The position numbers and the translations under genes were made by a program. Source: Desulfosoma sp. (GTDB taxonomy: Bacteria; Desulfobacterota; Syntrophobacteria; Syntrophobacterales; DSM-9756). From it: a DNA stretch of 64,000 nucleotides. Below, piece by piece: positions 8,457 through 16,461 of this stretch (within the stretch, counting starts at the first letter, position 1; the number at the start of each line of letters is the position of its first letter). The stretch spans positions 229,264 to 293,263 of the forward strand of contig JBBFKY010000002.1 in NCBI GenBank assembly GCA_037481875.1, given 5' to 3'. The notes below the pieces were generated by a model, which searched no databases, was not told the DNA's origin, and was given only the letters and a program-made list of their open reading frames with translations.

Positions 8457-11400
8457 CACGTCGTGGCGACACGAACGCTCGGGGAAGGCACCTTACCAGA
8501 CCATCGTGGTTGTGGGAGGGGGCGTGGCCGGGCTTCATGCCGCATTGCAGGCTGCCGATTTAGGCCATGACGTGGTCCTTTTGGAAAGAGATCTGGCCTT
8601 GGGCGGGCATATGGCGCAGCTGGACAAGACGTACCCGACCCTTGACTGTTCCTTGTGCATTCTGTCCCCACGTCTGCTCGCCGTCGGCCGTCACCCGAAG
8701 ATTCGGGTGCTGGTCCGAGCACGATTGGATCGAGTGGAAGGATGTGCCGGGTCTTTCGTGTGTTCGGTAACCCGTGAACCCACCTACGTGGACGCTTCGA
8801 AATGTATCGGCTGCGGCAGCTGCCAGCGAGCCTGTCCTGTGGAAAGACCGGACCCTTACAATCTGAACCTTGGCATGACCAAAGCCATTCGAATCCTTTA
8901 CCCGCAGGCCTATCCCGCAGTCCCGGCCATCGATACGGCAACATGCTTGCATTTTCAGGGGGAAACCTGTTCACGATGCGCCGATGTGTGTCCCACAGGA
9001 GCCATTCATTTTCAAGACCAACCTGAGGCCATGGAAATTGACGCGGGCGCTCTCATCCTCGCTTCGGGTTTTGATCTTTTGGACCGCGAAGACCTTCAAG
9101 AACCGTATTGGCTTGACAGCCCTCATGTTTTGACCAACCTGGAACTGGAAAGATACCTGAGCGCCACCGGACCCACTCGAGGTGTCCTTCACCCATCAGG
9201 GCTTCCACATCCGCCACGGCATATCGTTTTTGCTCAGTGTGTTGGATCCAGGGATCCTTCCTATGGTGTGCCCTATTGTTCACATTATTGTTGCGCCGCC
9301 GCTTTAAAGCAGATCTACGTGGCCGCTTCTTTTCCTCATGTGGAACGCATTACCCTCTGTGCCATGGACGTCAGGGCCCATGGAAGGGACTGCGAACCCT
9401 TTTTTCGAAGGGTTCAGGCCTTGGAAAAGGTGCGTCTTGTCCACGGCAAAGTGGCCCGTATTTTACCGAAAACCAAAGATACCGGGGTCGAGGTATGGGC
9501 TTCGCACGGCGGCCTTGTCTGGCATGCGGAAGCTGATCTCGTCGTTTTGGCCATGGGCATGCGGCCTTCACGAGAAGCCGTTGGGATCGCCAAGGCTTTG
9601 GGACTCCACATGGATCCCCACAACTTTGTTCGCATCAAAGAACACCACACGGTGCACACGTCCTTGGACGGTGTCTATGCGTGTGGCACCTTCATGGGCC
9701 CTAAGAGTATTCCCTCCACGGTCCAGGAAGCCTACGCGGCGGCCGTGGCGGCCAGCGCCCGTTTGTCATCGGGCATGATTACCGCCGGGCGCCCTTGTCA
9801 GAGCTTTTTATCCTCATCGCCATCTCCTTCCCAGGACTTGACTGAAGCGTCCAGATATCTCGGCGCATTTCCTGAAACAAACACTTATGCGGACGTGAAC
9901 ACCTCTGTTCGTGTCGGTGTTTTTGTGTGTCGATGCGGAACGAACATCGCCGGCGTTATCGACACAAAACAGCTTGCTCAATGGGCGAAACAGCTTCCTT
10001 GTGTGGCTCACGTGGCCGAGAACCTCTTTTCCTGTTCCACCGACGCGACCGCACGCATGGCCAGGATCCTTCAAGAGAAGAAACTGAATCGAGTCGTGGT
10101 GGCCGCCTGTTCTCCTCGAAGTCATCTTCCCGTGTTTCAAGACGTTTTGGCAAAAGCCGGACTTCCTCCAGGTTATGTGCGCATGGTGAACATTCGAGAA
10201 CAAGGTTCCTGGGTGCACAAGGACGAGCCTGAAAAGGCCCTGCACAAAGCCAAGGTTCTCCTTGCAGCGGCCGTAGCCCAGGTGCGGGCGGCGCAGCCGG
10301 CACGGGTTATAGAAATCCCCGTGGCTCCTTCAGCCCTGGTTCTGGGAAGCAGCGCCGCGGCACTGACGGCTGCGCTGCGCCTGGCGGACAACGGAATCCA
10401 TGTTCTGGTAGTGGAATCGGGAAACACGTTCGGCGGCCGTCTTTCTCAGGCTTCTTTTGAAAAACCCCATGTCAATGTGGATCGATTGTACCGACATTTT
10501 TTGAGCCGCATTCGAACACAGTCTCGAATTCGCGTCTTGATGAATACAAGCCTTGTGGAATGCCGAGGAAGCCTGGGACGGTTTCAAGTGGAACTGCATC
10601 GCAAGGTGCCGGGAACCGAAGTCGTTGAAGAACGTGTGCTCGAAATCTTTGGAACCATTCTCATCGCCGTGGGAGCTCAGGTCTGGAAGCCGGGAAATCT
10701 CTTTTCATACGGCACGGTGCCGCAGGTGATCACACAAGAGGAACTGGCCGAAGCTTTAGGGCAAGGGAGCCTGGATCTGCGCAACGCTCGTCGAGTGGTC
10801 ATGATCCAGTGCGTGGGATCTCGCAACGATGAGCGCCCCTATTGCAGTCGATCCTGCTGCCAGCAGGCCGTGTCCCATGCTTTGGAACTTCGCGCCCGGT
10901 TTCCACATCTCACCATCACCGTGCTTCATCGAGATATGCGTACCTACGGCCTTGCAGAACTCATTTACCAAAAGGCCCGTCGCGAGGGTATTCGGTTCCT
11001 GCGTTATGACGAAAAACAGCCGCCGCATGTGGTACCGACACGATTCGGCCGCCGTTCCACGGTGGACCTTCATTGGAACGATCCCGACAGCGGAAGATCC
11101 TTTCACGAACGAGCAGACCTTCTGGTTCTAAGCACAGCCACGGTGCCGGCTTTTGAAAATCAGCACATAGCCTCCATTCTTCGAGTGCCCCTGACCGCCG
11201 AGGGGTTTTTCATGGAACGACACGTGAAACTGGCCCCGGTGGAAACTTCCGTGGAAGGCATCTTTATCGCGGGCCAGTGTCATGCCCCGAAAACCCTTGC
11301 GGAGGCCTTGGTCCAAGGCGATGCGGCTGCTGCCAAGATGCTGGCCGTTTATCGGGAAGGCGTGGTGCGACGTCCTGCCTTCATTGCGACGATCGACTCA

Positions 11401-11637
11401 GGCCGTTGTTCCCGATGTCTGAGTTGCGCTGCAGTGTGCCCCGCCCAGGCTGTGCAGGTGCCGGCTGTGGGGGGGGTGCGGGTGGATCCGGGAGCATGCC
11501 GCGGATGCGGTTTATGTGTTGCTGAATGTCCCGCCGAAGCCATCGATCTTGCAGGTGCGGAAAACCATGGTTTGTTAAAGGGCATGCCGCTGATGGAAGG
11601 GATCGACAAGACTGTCCAAAAAGAGACGCGTGGATAA
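8449..11637 (+). CDS. Tandem HdrA-HdrA fusion protein
   Basis: The 1062-residue protein contains two HdrA modules. Module 1 (about 1-450) has GGGVAG at 23, DKTYPTLDCSLCIL, 4Fe-4S motifs near 119 and 174 (CIGCGSCQRACP, CSRCADVCP), CVGSR near 264 and CSHYCC. Module 2 starts near 488 with the HdrA N-terminal signature VGVFVCRCGTNIAGV, then a nucleotide-binding segment, CVGSR near 788, CSRSCC near 800, and two ferredoxin motifs near 987 and 1017 (CSRCLSCAAVCP, CRGCGLCVAECP). In module 2 the FAD glycine motif reads GSSAAA instead of GGGxGG, so its flavin binding may be weakened or lost. Together with the two other HdrA genes this gives four HdrA modules in one operon. The function is inferred to be flavin-based electron transfer; the electron acceptor is unknown. 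Confidence 0.88.
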   Translation: MGSTSWRHERSGKAPYQTIVVVGGGVAGLHAALQAADLGHDVVLLERDLALGGHMAQLDKTYPTLDCSLCILSPRLLAVGRHPKIRVLVRARLDRVEGCAGSFVCSVTREPTYVDASKCIGCGSCQRACPVERPDPYNLNLGMTKAIRILYPQAYPAVPAIDTATCLHFQGETCSRCADVCPTGAIHFQDQPEAMEIDAGALILASGFDLLDREDLQEPYWLDSPHVLTNLELERYLSATGPTRGVLHPSGLPHPPRHIVFAQCVGSRDPSYGVPYCSHYCCAAALKQIYVAASFPHVERITLCAMDVRAHGRDCEPFFRRVQALEKVRLVHGKVARILPKTKDTGVEVWASHGGLVWHAEADLVVLAMGMRPSREAVGIAKALGLHMDPHNFVRIKEHHTVHTSLDGVYACGTFMGPKSIPSTVQEAYAAAVAASARLSSGMITAGRPCQSFLSSSPSPSQDLTEASRYLGAFPETNTYADVNTSVRVGVFVCRCGTNIAGVIDTKQLAQWAKQLPCVAHVAENLFSCSTDATARMARILQEKKLNRVVVAACSPRSHLPVFQDVLAKAGLPPGYVRMVNIREQGSWVHKDEPEKALHKAKVLLAAAVAQVRAAQPARVIEIPVAPSALVLGSSAAALTAALRLADNGIHVLVVESGNTFGGRLSQASFEKPHVNVDRLYRHFLSRIRTQSRIRVLMNTSLVECRGSLGRFQVELHRKVPGTEVVEERVLEIFGTILIAVGAQVWKPGNLFSYGTVPQVITQEELAEALGQGSLDLRNARRVVMIQCVGSRNDERPYCSRSCCQQAVSHALELRARFPHLTITVLHRDMRTYGLAELIYQKARREGIRFLRYDEKQPPHVVPTRFGRRSTVDLHWNDPDSGRSFHERADLLVLSTATVPAFENQHIASILRVPLTAEGFFMERHVKLAPVETSVEGIFIAGQCHAPKTLAEALVQGDAAAAKMLAVYREGVVRRPAFIATIDSGRCSRCLSCAAVCPAQAVQVPAVGGVRVDPGACRGCGLCVAECPAEAIDLAGAENHGLLKGMPLMEGIDKTVQKETRG

Positions 11638-11647
11638 GGAGCCGACG

Positions 11648-12637
11648 ATGCAGACGGAAGCACCTGAAAGGAACTTGGGACTTGACTTGGTTCGCGTCAC
11701 AGAGGCCGCCGCCTTGGCGGCGGCTCGATGGCTCGGCCGCGGAGATGGCAAGGCCGGTGACAAAGCGGCGGTAGACGCCATGAGGTTAAGCTTCAATGCG
11801 GTGGATATCGACGGCATTGTGGTCATCGGGGAAGGGGAAAAAGACAAGGCGCCGATGCTCTACAACGGCGAGAAATTAGGGACGGGCCGAGGTCCGAAGG
11901 TGGACGTGGCCGTAGATCCCGTTGAAGGCACACGCCTTTTGGCCCAAGGACGTCCCAACGCCATATCGGTCGTGGCCATGGCCCCCCGGGGTTCCATGTA
12001 CAACCCAGGTCCTGCCTTTTACATGAATAAACTGGCCGTGCCCGCTCCGGCTCGTGACGCCATCGACCTGGATGCTTCACCCGAAGACAATCTGAAAAAC
12101 ATTGCCAGGGCTTTAGGAAAAGATGTGGACGACCTTACGGTCTTTGTCCTAGACAAACCGCGCCACAGGGAACTCATCGCGCATATTCGAAAAGCCGGAG
12201 CTCGCATCCAGCTTCACACCGACGGGGATGTGGCGGGAGCCCTTATGGCCGTACTGCCGGACAGTTCCGTGGATGTCATGATGGGCACCGGAGGAACTCC
12301 GGAAGGTGTGCTGGCCGCTGCCGCCATCAAGGTTGTGGGCGGCGAAATGCTGGGCCGTCTGGATCCCCAGTCTGCTGCTGAAAAAGAAGCCTTGTTGAAA
12401 GCCGGCTATGATTTGCAGCGGGTGCTCAGCACCCATGATCTCATTCGAAGTGATGATGTGTTTTTTGCCGCCACAGGAATCAGTGGAGGGGATTTTCTTC
12501 CCGGAGTCCGTTTCACGGGTCGAGGAGCTGTCACCTACTCCCTGGTGATGCGCGGCAAAACAGGAACGGTCCGCCGTATCGAAGCGCTCCACTCCTTCGA
12601 ACAACTCATGCAGATCAGCGCCATCTCTTACGACTGA
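11648..12637 (+). CDS. glpX: Class II fructose-1,6-bisphosphatase
   Basis: The ATG at 11648 lies 6 bases after AAGGAG, 10 bases past the stop of the HdrA fusion; a GTG at 11630 overlapping that stop is less likely. The 329-residue protein shows the GlpX signatures GEGEKD (about residue 61) and DPVEGT (about 90), which bind metal and the sugar phosphate. The enzyme hydrolyses fructose-1,6-bisphosphate to fructose-6-phosphate in gluconeogenesis, as expected in an anaerobe that builds sugars from small carbon compounds. Its position at the end of the Hdr/Fwd-like operon may mean co-expression with that redox module, or simple read-through; no terminator is visible between them. Confidence 0.93.
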   Translation: MQTEAPERNLGLDLVRVTEAAALAAARWLGRGDGKAGDKAAVDAMRLSFNAVDIDGIVVIGEGEKDKAPMLYNGEKLGTGRGPKVDVAVDPVEGTRLLAQGRPNAISVVAMAPRGSMYNPGPAFYMNKLAVPAPARDAIDLDASPEDNLKNIARALGKDVDDLTVFVLDKPRHRELIAHIRKAGARIQLHTDGDVAGALMAVLPDSSVDVMMGTGGTPEGVLAAAAIKVVGGEMLGRLDPQSAAEKEALLKAGYDLQRVLSTHDLIRSDDVFFAATGISGGDFLPGVRFTGRGAVTYSLVMRGKTGTVRRIEALHSFEQLMQISAISYD

Positions 12638-13119
12638 CCCAGCCGTCTAGTCTTGCAAAGGCGCTTTACCACGAGGGAAGCTTAGAAGCGGAGTGACAAT
12701 AGGGATTATTCATAACAAGCCGTTGAATTCATCTGGAGAATGTCTGAGACCCGTTTGAGAAAAAAACCGGAATGACCTCAGCGGTCGAGCTTTCTATCTT
12801 GAAGACTCACGTTAGCATACGAACTTGTCCGAGAATTGAGAACGAGCCACTCCAGGCAAATCCGTAAGGGCACGGTGCGCCGTGCCCTTACGTCCGAGGC
12901 CCTTTGTTTTCCTGGAAGCCTCTTCGTCCCGCCCATTTTGGGCGGACTGGAGGCCAACGATTGCGAAGGAAAACCGGTTCACAAGCGCTTCGGCGATCTC
13001 AACACGCACTCGGTGGATCAGAGTCGACGAATCAAGATTATCGATGTAGCTTACTGCTTGGTTTCCGCGATGATGAAAATCGGCTGGGAAGTCCTTTGGG
13101 AGTATTAACACACGAGCTT
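12638..13119. other. Intergenic region, no supported gene
   Basis: About 480 bases between convergent genes. Short frames exist on both strands but none has a ribosome-binding site or recognisable product. The only structure seen is a perfect palindrome at 12863-12892. A 90-codon plus-strand frame at 12836 runs through this palindrome and is rejected. Confidence 0.6.
12863..12892. repeat. Perfect 13-bp-stem palindrome
   Basis: CGTAAGGGCACGG pairs with CCGTGCCCTTACG around a TGCG loop. There is no T-run on either side, so it is unlikely to be a simple intrinsic terminator. It shares the ends (GTA-GGG / CCC-TAC) of the dispersed GTAGGGGC palindromes elsewhere in the window but has a different core. 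Confidence 0.75.
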
Positions 13120-14622
13120 TTAAGGAAGTTTCGCCGCTTCGGCTGCGCTGGAAGCCTTTTCTTGATGCTCTTCGAATTCATGCTCCTGAAACCTTGGTAA
13201 AGAAATGGTAAAGACGGCGTAAGGTTCTTCCCAGGAAAAATTGAGGACTCCTCCCATGGAGCGAATCAAGCGGTAACAGAGAGGCAAACCGATGGTTTGC
13301 CCGCCCTCGTCAAAGGGAAGAAATAGAGCGTCTGGATGGGCGGGAAGAGACTTGCGGCATGGGTTCTGGAAACGAATGAGCACATGCTGGGCACTGCCGT
13401 AGGCCCGAACCGTGAGTTCGTCACCTTTCTGCATGGCTTGAATGGCGTTTCGCACCAGGTTGATAAAAACCTGGAGAAGAGCGTTGGCATCCACGGGTAA
13501 GGGTTCCAATCCAGGTTCCAAGTCCAGTCGACACCGCATGCCCCTTCTTTCCAGTTCCAGGCCCATGAGTTCCTTACAGCGAAGAAGGATCTCTTCCAGG
13601 GAATGTTTGCCAAGAGAGGTCTCTACCGGTGACAGGTAGTTTCGAATGCGGTCCAAGATCCTTTCCAGCCTTCGGCATTCATCCAAAATAATGGCCGCTT
13701 CAGAAGCTTCAGGATAACGCACTAGTAAACGGCGCGCAAAGCCGCCGATGGCCACCAAAGGGTTTCGAATCTCATGGGCCACTTCTGCCGCCACGGCCCC
13801 TAAAGTTTTAAGTTTTTCTTTTTGAACGAGAGCTTTTTCCAAAAGCACTCGATCTGTGATGTCCACCGCTATGCCTTCCAATTGCTTAGCCCGTTCGACC
13901 TTAGGGGTGTTCTCAGGGACAAAGGTTTTTAGAAGGCAATGAAGCACATGACCCTCACGGTGTCTCAGTCGGCATTCCAAAAAACCGGACTCTTTCTGGC
14001 CATCAAAAACTCCTTGGACATGTTCTGTCAATCGAGCTCTATCTTCCTCCACGACCCGTTCCAGCAACCATCCTTCTCGATCCACCACTTCGGCCGGATC
14101 AAACCCCAAAACCGTGCGACAGGCTCGATTGATAAAGCCGAGGCCAAAATCCTTTCTCAGGGAAAAGATCATCATGGGCGCATGCTGGACGAGGTTTGCG
14201 TAGCGCTGCTCAGCGCGGTGAATCCGTTCCCGGAAAGCCTCTCTTTCCCGATGTCTTCGAATACACATGATGACATCTTCGATACTGAAAGGCTTTCGAA
14301 TAAAATCCACAACTCCCATCTTGATGGCCTGAACAGCATTTTCCAGGGTTCCGTAGCCTGTCATGATGACCACGTCCATGTGAGGGTCCTGAGCTTTAAG
14401 ACGTGCGGTGAGATCAAGACCGCTCATGCCGGGAAGCTCTATGTCGAGAAAGGCCATAGAACAATATTGAGATGCGAGCCGGCTCAAAGCTTCTAGGGGA
14501 TTTGAGGCCAGCACAGGACAGCAGCCTTCACTGCGAAGAACTTCGCCCATGATCTCGAGAACATGGGGATCATCGTCCACGACCAGAATGTGTTTTTCTG
14601 AAAAAGAAACATCGTCGTGCAT
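13120..14622 (-). CDS. Sensor histidine kinase with N-terminal receiver domain (REC-PAS-HisKA-HATPase)
   Basis: The 500-residue cytoplasmic protein starts with a receiver domain (about 10-125; acidic pocket VVDDD, phospho-acceptor Asp60 in FLDIELPG, KPF). A PAS domain follows (about 140-255, ending in VDITDRVLLEKAL), then a HisKA domain with AHEIRNPL near 283, and an ATPase domain with the N-box NLVRNAIQAM. The G-box region (DEGGQTIGLPL) is diverged from the usual GTGLGL. No membrane segment is present, so the input is probably another kinase acting on the receiver, or a ligand of PAS. No response regulator or output gene is adjacent; it is an orphan in a phosphorelay. Confidence 0.9.
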   Translation of the reverse strand: MHDDVSFSEKHILVVDDDPHVLEIMGEVLRSEGCCPVLASNPLEALSRLASQYCSMAFLDIELPGMSGLDLTARLKAQDPHMDVVIMTGYGTLENAVQAIKMGVVDFIRKPFSIEDVIMCIRRHREREAFRERIHRAEQRYANLVQHAPMMIFSLRKDFGLGFINRACRTVLGFDPAEVVDREGWLLERVVEEDRARLTEHVQGVFDGQKESGFLECRLRHREGHVLHCLLKTFVPENTPKVERAKQLEGIAVDITDRVLLEKALVQKEKLKTLGAVAAEVAHEIRNPLVAIGGFARRLLVRYPEASEAAIILDECRRLERILDRIRNYLSPVETSLGKHSLEEILLRCKELMGLELERRGMRCRLDLEPGLEPLPVDANALLQVFINLVRNAIQAMQKGDELTVRAYGSAQHVLIRFQNPCRKSLPAHPDALFLPFDEGGQTIGLPLCYRLIRSMGGVLNFSWEEPYAVFTISLPRFQEHEFEEHQEKASSAAEAAKLP

Positions 14623-14867
14623 CGGTGCCTCCTATCCATCAGCCTTTTTGGGCAAACGGCAACCACGACAGGAAAAGGAGACGGTCGTGCTAAAGATCTT
14701 CTTTTCATTTTTGACCAAGCGAATCGCAAAAGAAAGGGGGTAGCAACATTTTTTCAAAGGTTTGGAATGCCTTCAGGATCGCGGGCTTTCTGAGGAAAGT
14801 TCGTTCCAGGATTGTCCCCTAGAAAGCCTACCGAAAGCAGGTTGAGGAACGCGCCGTCGCGAGTTCC

Positions 14868-15737
14868 TCATGAACGGTTGGTAAGGGTGACGCCCAGACA
14901 GATCATCGAGGCACCCAAAAGCAGGGAGGCTTCAAGGCGTTCCCCGAGAAAAAGCACGGCCATCAAGACCGCACTCAATGGCACCAGGTTAATGAAAACC
15001 CCCGCTCTGGCCGCTCCAATGGCTTGAATGCCTTCGTAGTACCAACGGAATCCCAAAAAGGATCCGAAAAAACCCAGGTAAAACAAGCCGATCCAGGAGG
15101 AAAGACTGTAGGTGAAAAGGTGCGACCAAACCCGTTCAGCCCCTGCCGGAATCGCCAAAAGCACGGTTCCCATCAGGCAGGAATAGGCCACGGCGATTTC
15201 CGGAGAAACCCCCTTCATGACCGTTTTGCCCACCAGCGAATAAGCAACCCAGCTCGCTACGCATCCTAGAATCAAGAGATCCCCTAGACCAATGCCAACA
15301 TTCCATACAGCCACAGGATCGCCCCTGGAAATGACCGTGAAGGCTCCAAGCACCGAAAGAGCGACCCCTCCGGCTCGAACCGGCCCCAGCCGCTCTTTAA
15401 ACAAAACGGCCGAAAAAAGCGCAATCATGGCCGGATTACAAGCAATGATCAACGAAGCGCGGCTTGCGGGGATCAGCTTAAGCCCTGAAAAGAAAAAGGC
15501 ATTGTAGGCAAAAATGCCCGTGAGCCCCAAAACCAGGAAGACCGGCCAGTGTTTTCGGGGCACAGAGACCAAAGTGCCACGGGTCCTAAGAAAACCAAAA
15601 AGAAATATAGAGGCCCAGAGAAAGCGAAGAAAAGCCGCCGAAAAGGGCGGCACCTCCTGGGCGATCCATCTGCCGGCAATGAAGGTCCCCCCCCAAAAAA
15701 AAGCCGTAATAGTCAACTTAAGGTAGATTTTACCCAC
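14868..15737 (-). CDS. EamA-family (DMT superfamily) transporter
   Basis: The 289-residue, very hydrophobic protein has about ten predicted membrane segments in two repeated halves, with the EamA/RhaT-type N-terminus (FFWGGTFIAGRW) and the second-half features GFFGSFLGFRWYYEGI and FLGERL. Members export or import small metabolites such as amino acids; the substrate cannot be told from sequence. The start chosen is a GTG at 15737, immediately before the first membrane segment; the ribosome-binding site is weak. It is flanked by non-coding DNA and appears monocistronic. Confidence 0.87.
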   Translation of the reverse strand: MGKIYLKLTITAFFWGGTFIAGRWIAQEVPPFSAAFLRFLWASIFLFGFLRTRGTLVSVPRKHWPVFLVLGLTGIFAYNAFFFSGLKLIPASRASLIIACNPAMIALFSAVLFKERLGPVRAGGVALSVLGAFTVISRGDPVAVWNVGIGLGDLLILGCVASWVAYSLVGKTVMKGVSPEIAVAYSCLMGTVLLAIPAGAERVWSHLFTYSLSSWIGLFYLGFFGSFLGFRWYYEGIQAIGAARAGVFINLVPLSAVLMAVLFLGERLEASLLLGASMICLGVTLTNRS

Positions 15738-16461
15738 AGAGGCTTAGAACCCCTCGCAAAGAAAGCCCGCGTTGCTCAACGGCGCGTTTCAGTCCAAGTC
15801 TCATGAACCTTCAGAAAGTCCGAACACCAAAACCAAAAGGTCGTGACACTCTAGCCCTCTCACCATCCCCGCCATCATGGGCACTTCATGCCGCTGTATA
15901 GGGGCGAGGCGGCGCCTCGCCCTCTCCAAGCCTAAAACTGTGTCTTTTCCCTGAAGCACATGCCCCCGCACCGATCATGGTGGGCTGAAAAGAACACGCT
16001 CTCGGGAAAACAAGCGCTTTCAGACGTACGGACCAGGTGGCGCCTCGCCCCTACCTCGAAACAGTGCGGCCTGGTGCGGCTCATTTTGAGTTCTCCGACT
16101 GAATCCTTTCCCACTGTGCATTCAACTTCTTTGCGAGTCAAAAGAAAACATTCCTTGATCCGTTTAGCCATTATTGCTACAGGAAAAGCTGACTATAGGG
16201 TAAATGATCGTTACAGAATTGATCCGTTTTTTAGAAGCAAAGCCGTAGCTCGTCCTATCTCAAGTTTCAGAACATATAAGAGGTGTTCTGTTGTTAAGTG
16301 AACTTTATCTTCGATCAAGTTTCGGCGGTCGGAACGAACCGTTGATGCCCTCTGGTGATTGTGATTCCCCTGCGGCATCGGCTTGAGGTCTTTTGACATG
16401 ATCATTGCCTTCACGACCTGTGAACTTGAAAGGTTTGTCCTTTGGAGGGGAGGGAGATGAT
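15738..16461. other. Long intergenic region with two copies of the dispersed palindrome
   Basis: About 720 bases lie between divergent genes. I see no supported coding sequence. The region contains a palindrome GGGCGAGGC/GCCTCGCCC at 15902-15922 and an inverted half-element (GGCGCCTCGCCCCTAC) at 16039-16054. The AT-rich stretch 16130-16320 (including ATATAAGAGG near 16280) may hold the promoter of the downstream reductase, but I could not define one. Confidence 0.5.
15902..15922. repeat. Dispersed palindrome copy
   Basis: GGGCGAGGC and GCCTCGCCC form a stem; TA precedes the left arm as in other copies (TAGGGGCG). A half copy in the opposite orientation lies at 16039-16054. Confidence 0.6.

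Noticed and set aside
1-11637. A working formylmethanofuran-dependent C1 pathway
   Set aside because: The FwdA and FwdB homologues seem to lack catalytic residues, and no ftr, mch or mtd homologues are visible.
12836-13108. A 90-codon plus-strand frame in a gene-free gap
   Set aside because: No ribosome-binding site, no family, and it crosses the palindrome at 12863-12892.
14843-14870. Hairpin TGAGGAAC/GTTCCTCA at the end of the EamA gene
   Set aside because: No T-run follows on the minus strand and the stem overlaps the stop codon, so it is not called a terminator.
15960-16301. A 113-codon plus-strand frame upstream of the reductase gene
   Set aside because: It runs through a palindrome half-copy, lacks a ribosome-binding site and has no recognisable domain.
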